Part shown: positions 58,320 to 64,000 of the stretch, piece after piece
Layout: each line of letters begins with the position of its first letter
Numbering within the stretch: position 1 is the stretch's first letter
NCBI RefSeq assembly: GCF_028283785.1
Contig: NZ_JAPWKB010000017.1
Span: 62,001 to 126,000 of the forward strand
Reading direction: 5' to 3'
From: Paraburkholderia sp.
Lineage (GTDB): Bacteria > Pseudomonadota > Gammaproteobacteria > Burkholderiales > Burkholderiaceae
Length of the DNA: 64,000 nucleotides
Made by a program: the position numbers and the translations under genes
Notes under the pieces: generated by a model
Databases searched by the model: none
Seen by the model: only the letters and a program-made list of their open reading frames with translations
What the model was told of the DNA's origin: nothing

Positions 58320-60026
58320 TCAGGACATTAGTGCCGTTGCCGCACTCCCAACGGCCTCGGGAGTTTTCTTCTGCTTTCGGTCTTTGCGGATCATCTCGCT
58401 TGCGTGTTCGGCAATCATCAATGTCGGCGAGTTCGTATTGCCGGAGGTAATCGTAGGCATTACAGACGCATCGACCACTCGCAGACCGGATACGCCTATT
58501 ACGCGAAGCCGGGAGTCGACAACCGCGTCGGGATCATCGGTGCGCCCCATCCTGCACGTACCGACCGGATGAAAAATTGTGGTGCCGATATCCCCGGCCG
58601 CGCGCTGAAGCTCAGCTTCTGTTTGAAACTGAACGCCCGGAAGGATCTCCCGCGGTTTGAATCGCGCCAATGCCGGTGCCGACGCAATACGTCGCGTGAG
58701 TCGCAATGCGTTTGCCGCGACTTGCCGGTCGAGATCCGTCGACAGGTAGTTCGGCACAATTTGGGGGGCGGACGAAGGATCAGCTGACACGGCGTGAATG
58801 CTCCCTCGGGAAGAGGGTCGCAATTGGCACACCGACGCAGTAAAGGCATCAAATCGATGCAGCGGCTCGCCAAAACGATCGAGTGACAGCGGTTGCACGT
58901 GGTATTGGACGTCAGGCCGCGCGCCTGGCTCGCTGGCCGGGTCCGAGGCGGTGAAGGCGCCCAACTGCGAAGGCGACATGGCCATCGGCCCACTTCGAAA
59001 CATCGCGTATTCAAGACCAATGCGCAGCTTGCCCAGCCAACTTGCACTGAGCGTGTTCAACGTACTCACTCCGTCAACCTGAAATACCATTCGCAGTTGC
59101 AGGTGATCCTGCAGGTTCTCGCCAACACCCCGGCGGCCGACACGCGTCCTGATGCCCAACGCGGCGAGCCGCTCCGGTTGCCCGATACCCGACAGCTCAA
59201 GGAGCTTCGGTGAATTGACAGCGCCCGCACAGGAGATGACTTCCCGCCTGGCGGTCGCAGTCACCTGCTCGTCACCGATGCGGAGCTCAACACCGTTGCA
59301 ACGCAATCCGTCAAACCGCAACCGGTCCGTCTGAGCATGCGTGACGATCGTCAGGTTTTTCCGCCCGGCAGCGGGTCGCAGGAAAGCTTTTGATGCATTC
59401 CACCGGATTCCCCGCCGCTGGTTGACGTCAAAATAGCCAACGCCGTTGTTGTCGCCCCGATTGAAGTCAGATGTGGGTGGTATCCGGGTTTGCTGGGCAG
59501 CCTCGGCGAACACCTCGAGAATCGGCCAGCTAAGACGTTGTTTCTCCACGCGCCATGGGCCGCCAGCGCCATGCGACTCACTCGCGCCACCGTGGTAATC
59601 CTCGCTTCGCTTGAAGACCTCGAGCACTGAATCCCAGCGCCAGTTCGAATCACCTGTGATATGGGCCCATTCGTCGTAGTCTTCCTTCTGGCCACGCATG
59701 TAGATCATGCCGTTGATCGACGAACATCCACCCAACACACGACCTCGCGGATAACTGAGCGACCGGCCATTCAGTCCGGATTCTTCTTCGGTTCGGAAGC
59801 GCCAGTCAGTCCGTGGATTGCCGATGCAGTACAAATAGCCGACTGGCACGTGGATCCAGTGATAATTGTCCTTGCCGCCAGCTTCGAGCAGCAGAACAGA
59901 CACATCGGAGTCTTCGCTAAGGCGATTAGCGACGACACATCCGGCAGTTCCCCCGCCAATCACGATGTAGTCAAATTCGCCGAGCGATCTGACTACCGTC
60001 TCCGGTTTGTTCTGGTTTGCTAACAT
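58320..60026 (-). CDS. GMC-family alcohol dehydrogenase (choline dehydrogenase-like; DddA candidate)
   Basis: A 568-residue FAD flavoprotein. FAD fold YIVIGGGTAGCVVANRLSED, GMC signature 1 YPRGRVLGGCSSINGMIYMR, signature 2 SCAGAVNSPKLLELSGIGQP, catalytic His in TTIFHPVGTCRMG and a C-terminal NTNSPTLMIAEHASEMIRKD. GMC enzymes oxidise alcohols to aldehydes. In the Halomonas DMSP pathway a GMC enzyme, DddA, oxidises 3-hydroxypropionate to malonate semialdehyde; the neighbours here (DddD-like and MmsA) fit that role. ATG 60026 is preceded by GGAGA. Confidence 0.87.
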   Translation of the reverse strand: MLANQNKPETVVRSLGEFDYIVIGGGTAGCVVANRLSEDSDVSVLLLEAGGKDNYHWIHVPVGYLYCIGNPRTDWRFRTEEESGLNGRSLSYPRGRVLGGCSSINGMIYMRGQKEDYDEWAHITGDSNWRWDSVLEVFKRSEDYHGGASESHGAGGPWRVEKQRLSWPILEVFAEAAQQTRIPPTSDFNRGDNNGVGYFDVNQRRGIRWNASKAFLRPAAGRKNLTIVTHAQTDRLRFDGLRCNGVELRIGDEQVTATARREVISCAGAVNSPKLLELSGIGQPERLAALGIRTRVGRRGVGENLQDHLQLRMVFQVDGVSTLNTLSASWLGKLRIGLEYAMFRSGPMAMSPSQLGAFTASDPASEPGARPDVQYHVQPLSLDRFGEPLHRFDAFTASVCQLRPSSRGSIHAVSADPSSAPQIVPNYLSTDLDRQVAANALRLTRRIASAPALARFKPREILPGVQFQTEAELQRAAGDIGTTIFHPVGTCRMGRTDDPDAVVDSRLRVIGVSGLRVVDASVMPTITSGNTNSPTLMIAEHASEMIRKDRKQKKTPEAVGSAATALMS

Positions 60027-60131
60027 TTTCTCTCCGTATTGGAGCGACGTCCGTGCGGACGCCGCCCGCTTCGCCATCGGATGCCGCCGCGCGCCGGCTC
60101 TCAAGCCGCGCGGCAATACTGCAGATGGATT

Positions 60132-62633
60132 TCAGCTCGGCAGGTACTCGTCGGACCAGCTCACGCCGATCGCATGCCGGTCAATCAGCGCGTCGATCGC
60201 GCCTTCCTGATAACCGAGTGCACGAAGCACTGGCCGCGTAGAAGCACCGAATTTCTCCGCTGGCTTCAGCACGCGTATGTTCGCTTCATCCGGCCGGATC
60301 GCGACTGGATCGAGCTGGGTAACGCGGTGGCCACTCGGATGTGCGTCATACACGCTGAATGCGAAGCTACCGTGGTCGAGCCCTGGCTTGCCATCCGCGG
60401 GGCGAGACGTTTCCCGCCGCAGGTTGTCGAGATTGTCGGGCGCTGCTGCAGCGATGCCTGCCGCCTGCAGACGGGTCTGCCAGGTCTTCGCCGATGCCGT
60501 GTCGAGCGCACGGGCGAGGAACGCGCCAGGCTCCGCAGCGGATACGATGCCTCGCAGACCTTCCACCTGATCCAGGCGGGCCAGTTCCTGCTCGTGGGTG
60601 TGCACGTAGATCCAGTCGTCGGCGGCGCGGAAGAAACGCGACAGTGCGCTGAAACCCTGGACCTCCCGACCCGACGGCTCGTCGAATGGCGGACGCTCTG
60701 CGTAGTCGTAGCAGAACGGTATCTGGACGAGATTTCCCAAAGCCGCCAGTGACGTTCGTGCGCGACCGCCCTTCCCCGTCAACGCCTTGCGATAAAGCGC
60801 GGCGGCAACACCGAGCGCAGCGGCGAATCCGCACATCACGTCGATCGTGCCGACGTGTGCATGCTCTTCCGGGGTCGCCATGCCGCCGCCGAAGCGCACC
60901 ATAATTCCGGTGCACGCCTGGATCAGGTCGTCGTAACCCAGGTAATCGGTACGCGGGCCACGTCGAGGACCGCCGAAGCAATCGAGCTGGCAGAACACCA
61001 CGCCGGGATTGACGGCGCGCAAGCTTGCTTCATCGAGACCGAGCGGCGCGAGCTGGCGGTCCGGTGCGTTCATCACGATCACGTCGACCGAGCGAGCCAG
61101 TTTATTGAAGATTTCGCGACCTTCCGCGTTCGCGAGATCGACGAGGACACTCTGTTTGCCACGCCCCGACGACATACCGAACACGACTGTATTCCACGGA
61201 TCGTAGTTGGGCGTGACAGGATCGAGCTTGATCACGTCTGCGCCAAATCGTCCGAGAAAAGACGTCGAATGCGGTCCCGCGATCACGTTGGTCAGATCGA
61301 GCACCCGCAGGCCGTCAAGCCATCCACCGACGTTCTTTGCCGGCGCAGGAGTACGCGTCACACGCGGCGACGCATCGAGTGCGGCAAACGCATCGGCAAC
61401 CGTCCCTTCACTGCGCGGGCGCGGTTCCAGCATCGAATCCGCGCTGTCCTCGAGCCATGCGACAGGCCCAGGCTGTTTCATCGACCCGTATTCTGGATCG
61501 TCAACCTCGACCACGAGGCCGGCCAGATTGGCATGGTCGTCGTGCAGCCACTCGCGGGTGGTCCGATGCGCCGCGCCGGGAAAGCCACCTTCACCGAAAA
61601 TACGCTCCCACTCCGCAGCAGTTCTCGTGAGAAAAACTTCCTTCATCCGTGCCGAAATGCGCGCGGCCCAGTGCACAGGTAGCGGATAGACGCCGAGCGA
61701 TGCATCGCCGTCCCATTCGGCGACCGGCCGATACGGATCGCTGACCGTGGGCAGGCCTGCTGCGACCATCTCATCGTAAAGCCCCATCGCCTGGAGGCAA
61801 CGCTTCGCATGCGACCGATGCGACGGACAGACTGCGTAAAACTTCCGGCCATCCGCGCACTCATAGGTGCGATAGAACGGGTCGAGATATTCCTGCAACG
61901 CCTCGTAGCACAGATCCATCGGCTGACCTGTCGTGCGGCGCCGTTCGACCTCTTTCTCGCGCAGGGTTTTATAACGCTCCGGATAGCCATCGATCTTGAT
62001 CGAGTTGTAGGAAAGGCCTTCCAGTACCGCCGACGCGAGCGGCACCTCGATCCGATCGCCGCGGCCAGTCCGCTCTCTCGCCTGCAAGGCCAACACCACG
62101 GACGACACACCGAGCATCGTGCCGTAAGCCGAGGCAAGCGGCAAAGGCGAGAAGCTGGGATTGATGCCCATCAGAACGCGGTTCTGCCCCATGTCCGTGA
62201 AGACACCCGAGGCCGATGCGATGATCGGTTCGAACGCGCGCCACTCGCGGCGCAAGTCGTCATTACTCGCAAAACCCGGTATAGACAGCGTGATCAGATC
62301 CGGGCGCTCCCGCCGCAAAACAGCGAAGTCGATGCCGAGACGAGCCATCACGCCAGGCCTGAAATTTTCAACGACGATATCGGCCCGAGCGATTAGCGCC
62401 AACGCGTCCGCCAGTCCTTTTTCAGTCTTGAGATCCAGCCGCACGGTCAGCTTGTTGCGGTTCAGGACCGCATTCGCGGGACTGTCCCAAAGCGGACCAT
62501 TGAGCGGGTCTACGTGGATGACTGTTGCGCCGAGATCCGCGAGGATCATCGACACTGCCGGCCCGGCAATATACTGGCCGAAGTCGATCACATTGACGCC
62601 GCTCAGCGGGCGAATTTCGTGCGTTTCTGTCAT
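60132..62633 (-). CDS. dddD: Tandem family III CoA-transferase, probable DMSP CoA-transferase/lyase DddD
   Basis: An 833-residue fusion of two CaiB/BaiF-type CoA-transferase domains. Domain 1 starts at LSGVNVIDFGQYIAGPAVSM and carries ENFRPGVMARLGIDF; its usual catalytic Asp position reads PLASAVLEG, so it appears inactive. Domain 2 starts near residue 438 (DGLRVLDLTNVIAGPHSTSF) and has Asp598 in GTIDVMCGFAAALG, close to the position of the catalytic Asp of characterised DddD. Length, fusion order and the GQYIAGP/LNRNKL pattern agree with DddD, which adds CoA to DMSP and releases dimethyl sulfide. Context (GMC dehydrogenase, MmsA, transporter, LysR) supports it. Another tandem CoA-transferase acting on a carnitine-like substrate is the main alternative. 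Confidence 0.75.
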   Translation of the reverse strand: MTETHEIRPLSGVNVIDFGQYIAGPAVSMILADLGATVIHVDPLNGPLWDSPANAVLNRNKLTVRLDLKTEKGLADALALIARADIVVENFRPGVMARLGIDFAVLRRERPDLITLSIPGFASNDDLRREWRAFEPIIASASGVFTDMGQNRVLMGINPSFSPLPLASAYGTMLGVSSVVLALQARERTGRGDRIEVPLASAVLEGLSYNSIKIDGYPERYKTLREKEVERRRTTGQPMDLCYEALQEYLDPFYRTYECADGRKFYAVCPSHRSHAKRCLQAMGLYDEMVAAGLPTVSDPYRPVAEWDGDASLGVYPLPVHWAARISARMKEVFLTRTAAEWERIFGEGGFPGAAHRTTREWLHDDHANLAGLVVEVDDPEYGSMKQPGPVAWLEDSADSMLEPRPRSEGTVADAFAALDASPRVTRTPAPAKNVGGWLDGLRVLDLTNVIAGPHSTSFLGRFGADVIKLDPVTPNYDPWNTVVFGMSSGRGKQSVLVDLANAEGREIFNKLARSVDVIVMNAPDRQLAPLGLDEASLRAVNPGVVFCQLDCFGGPRRGPRTDYLGYDDLIQACTGIMVRFGGGMATPEEHAHVGTIDVMCGFAAALGVAAALYRKALTGKGGRARTSLAALGNLVQIPFCYDYAERPPFDEPSGREVQGFSALSRFFRAADDWIYVHTHEQELARLDQVEGLRGIVSAAEPGAFLARALDTASAKTWQTRLQAAGIAAAAPDNLDNLRRETSRPADGKPGLDHGSFAFSVYDAHPSGHRVTQLDPVAIRPDEANIRVLKPAEKFGASTRPVLRALGYQEGAIDALIDRHAIGVSWSDEYLPS

Positions 62634-63144
62634 TTTAGTTTTGTCTCCGGGGCAGCCAGATGTAGGCCGTCCATTCCATGTTATCGACCGGCGCGAACCA
62701 CCTTAACGACCGCACTGACGGCAGCAGCGGCGTTGATGGAACGTAATGTCGGGCACAACGGAAACCGGGTAAAGCAATAAAAAATGCGCCCAAGGCACGA
62801 TTTTTTTTATGACAGGACGCCGTCAGGCACAGACGTGTTTCAGCCGCCAGCGAATCCCGTATGCGGGGCGTTCACACGGCTAGCAGATTGAGTGAAGAGG
62901 CAAAAGTTCGGACGAGAAAGTTCACCCGTTGGGTTCGGGTGTGGCGGGCGAAGTTGGGGACGTATGGCTTGCGCGTGGGACAGCGAAAAAAGGCGGACCG
63001 ATAATCCGTCCGCCTGCCGCCGGCAAACCGAAGATCGGGTGAGAACCTAGGCTCGTCACCCGACTCAGCAATGCCACTCAGCGCCACCTTGATGGTGGCG
63101 CCCTACTGCGATTGCTACGTCAAATGCGTGACACGCACGACAAC
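62634..63144. other. Intergenic region between mmsA and the dddD-like gene
   Basis: It holds the promoter of the dddD-like gene (AT-rich stretch 62775-62812 with a run of T) and the terminator after mmsA. A minus-strand frame at 62872-63087 has no protein-like features and is not called. Confidence 0.4.
62986..63014 (-). terminator. Intrinsic terminator downstream of mmsA
   Basis: Minus strand: GGCGGAC (63014-63008) pairs with GTCCGCC (62998-62992) and is followed by TTTTTT (62991-62986). It lies about 130 nt beyond the mmsA stop, separating that gene from the dddD-like operon. Confidence 0.75.
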
Positions 63145-64000
63145 TTATTTGGCCGTCGGCATCGCGAAATCAGCGCCTTTCTCCGTGCTTTCCGGCCAAC
63201 GCTGCATGATCGATTTCTGCTTCGTGTAGAAGCGCACGCCCTCTTCGCCGTAGGCATGCGTGTCGCCGAAGAGGCTGCGCTTCCAGCCGCCAAAGCCGTG
63301 CCACGCCATCGGAACCGGGATCGGTACGTTAATGCCCACCATCCCCACTTCAATGCGGTTTCCAAACTCGCGCGCGATGTGACCGTCGCGTGTATAGCAC
63401 GCAACGCCATTGCCGTATTCATGCGCGTTGACCAGATCGACCGCTTCGGTGAAGTCCTTCACGCGCACGCAGGCGAGCACCGGTCCGAAGATTTCTTCCT
63501 TATAGATGCGCATTTCCGGCGTGACGTTGTCGAACAACGTTCCGCCCGTAAAGAAGCCGTCTTCGTGACCGGGGACTTTCAAGCCTCGACCGTCGACGAC
63601 CAGCGTGGCGCCTTCGCTGACGCCCGTCGCGATATAGCCTTCGATGCGCTGAAGGGCCTCGCGTGTGACGATCGGCCCCATTTCCGCATCCGCTTCCATG
63701 CCATTCTTCACGATAAGGCTGCGCGCGCGTTCTGCGAGACGCGGCATGATTTTGTCAGCCACATCGCCGACCAGCACCGCCACCGAGATCGCCATGCAGC
63801 GCTCGCCCGCCGACCCGTAACCCGCACCGACCAAGGCATCGACAGCCTGATCGATATCCGCGTCCGGCATCACAACCATATGATTCTTCGCGCCACCGAG
63901 TGCCTGCACGCGCTTGCCGTTTCTTGCGCCAGTCTCGTAGATGTAGTTCGCGATGGGCGTCGAACCGACGAAACTCACGGCCCTCACGTCCGGATGTGCG
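63145..64000 (-). CDS. mmsA: CoA-acylating methylmalonate/malonate-semialdehyde dehydrogenase (partial; DddC candidate)
   Basis: The C-terminal 285 residues are visible; the gene continues beyond the right edge (AHPDVRAVSFVGSTPIANYI at the border). Active-site Cys lies in GAGYGSAGERCMAISVAVLV, the conserved Glu region in YKEEIFGPVLACVRVKDFTE, and the C-terminal PMAWHGFGGWKRSLFGDTHA YGEEGVRFYTKQKSIMQRWP is diagnostic for MmsA/IolA. The enzyme converts methylmalonate semialdehyde to propionyl-CoA and malonate semialdehyde to acetyl-CoA. Next to the DddD-like and GMC genes it would complete conversion of the DMSP carbon skeleton to acetyl-CoA. Confidence 0.9.
   Translation of the reverse strand, partial: AHPDVRAVSFVGSTPIANYIYETGARNGKRVQALGGAKNHMVVMPDADIDQAVDALVGAGYGSAGERCMAISVAVLVGDVADKIMPRLAERARSLIVKNGMEADAEMGPIVTREALQRIEGYIATGVSEGATLVVDGRGLKVPGHEDGFFTGGTLFDNVTPEMRIYKEEIFGPVLACVRVKDFTEAVDLVNAHEYGNGVACYTRDGHIAREFGNRIEVGMVGINVPIPVPMAWHGFGGWKRSLFGDTHAYGEEGVRFYTKQKSIMQRWPESTEKGADFAMPTAK

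Noticed and set aside
62872..63087. Minus-strand 71-codon frame with FARHTRTQRVNFLVRTF
   Set aside because: It spans the mmsA terminator hairpin and lacks a ribosome site or any family pattern.
1..64000. CRISPR arrays, tRNA and rRNA genes
   Set aside because: No regularly spaced repeats, no cloverleaf-like sequence and no rRNA signature were seen.

Overview
The window is high-GC DNA with the gene content of Burkholderia sensu lato (Burkholderia/Paraburkholderia group, Betaproteobacteria). Pointers are the small families DUF4148 and DUF3331, a PenA-like lipoprotein class A beta-lactamase, an OpgC-type acyltransferase and a periplasmic molybdo-hydroxylase with a cytochrome c partner. No rRNA, tRNA or CRISPR array was recognised. 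Both ends cut genes: a SWIM-type zinc-finger protein on the left and a methylmalonate-semialdehyde dehydrogenase on the right.

Layout. 1-10.1 kb: SWIM protein (partial), DeoR-family regulator divergent from a fused FAD oxidoreductase/GcvT-domain dehydrogenase, catalase-like peroxidase with cytochrome b561, an ECF sigma factor flanked by two anti-sigma-like membrane proteins, and a lipoprotein. 10.5-11.7 kb: TPR protein. 11.8-19.7 kb: an AT-richer genomic island in the 3' end of ribA, bounded by 22-bp direct repeats. It carries a three-gene operon (DNA cytosine-5 methyltransferase, GHKL/MORC-like ATPase, unknown 417-residue protein), small cargo genes on the other strand, an AlpA-like regulator stub and a wrecked integrase. 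19.7-31 kb: housekeeping genes (ribA, CBS protein, DUF4148, alkyladenine glycosylase, BON protein, acyl-CoA dehydrogenase, Ca2+/H+ antiporter, LysR, two ABC permeases, LysM/LytM lipoprotein). 31-36 kb: three-gene periplasmic molybdenum hydroxylase operon. 36-48 kb: orphan Imm8-type immunity protein, OpgC, esterase, AI-2E-family transporter, class II ribonucleotide reductase nrdJ, hipBA with operator repeats, secreted nicotinamidase-like hydrolase and beta-lactamase. 48-55.4 kb: gspD relic, DUF1488, AlkB, FMN reductase, amidase, CDP-diacylglycerol pyrophosphatase and fatty-acid desaturase.

55.4-64 kb: a minus-strand catabolic block preceded by an integrase stump. It holds a LysR regulator, NCS1 permease, GMC alcohol dehydrogenase, a tandem family III CoA-transferase resembling DddD, and MmsA. 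Together these look like a dimethylsulfoniopropionate (DMSP) catabolic cluster: DddD would release DMS and give 3-hydroxypropionyl-CoA/3-hydroxypropionate, a DddA-like GMC enzyme would make malonate semialdehyde, and MmsA/DddC would make acetyl-CoA.

The two strongest leads are the ribA island with its methyltransferase-ATPase operon (a possible anti-phage or modification system without a recognisable nuclease) and the putative DMSP cluster with an NCS1 transporter where a BCCT carrier would be expected.
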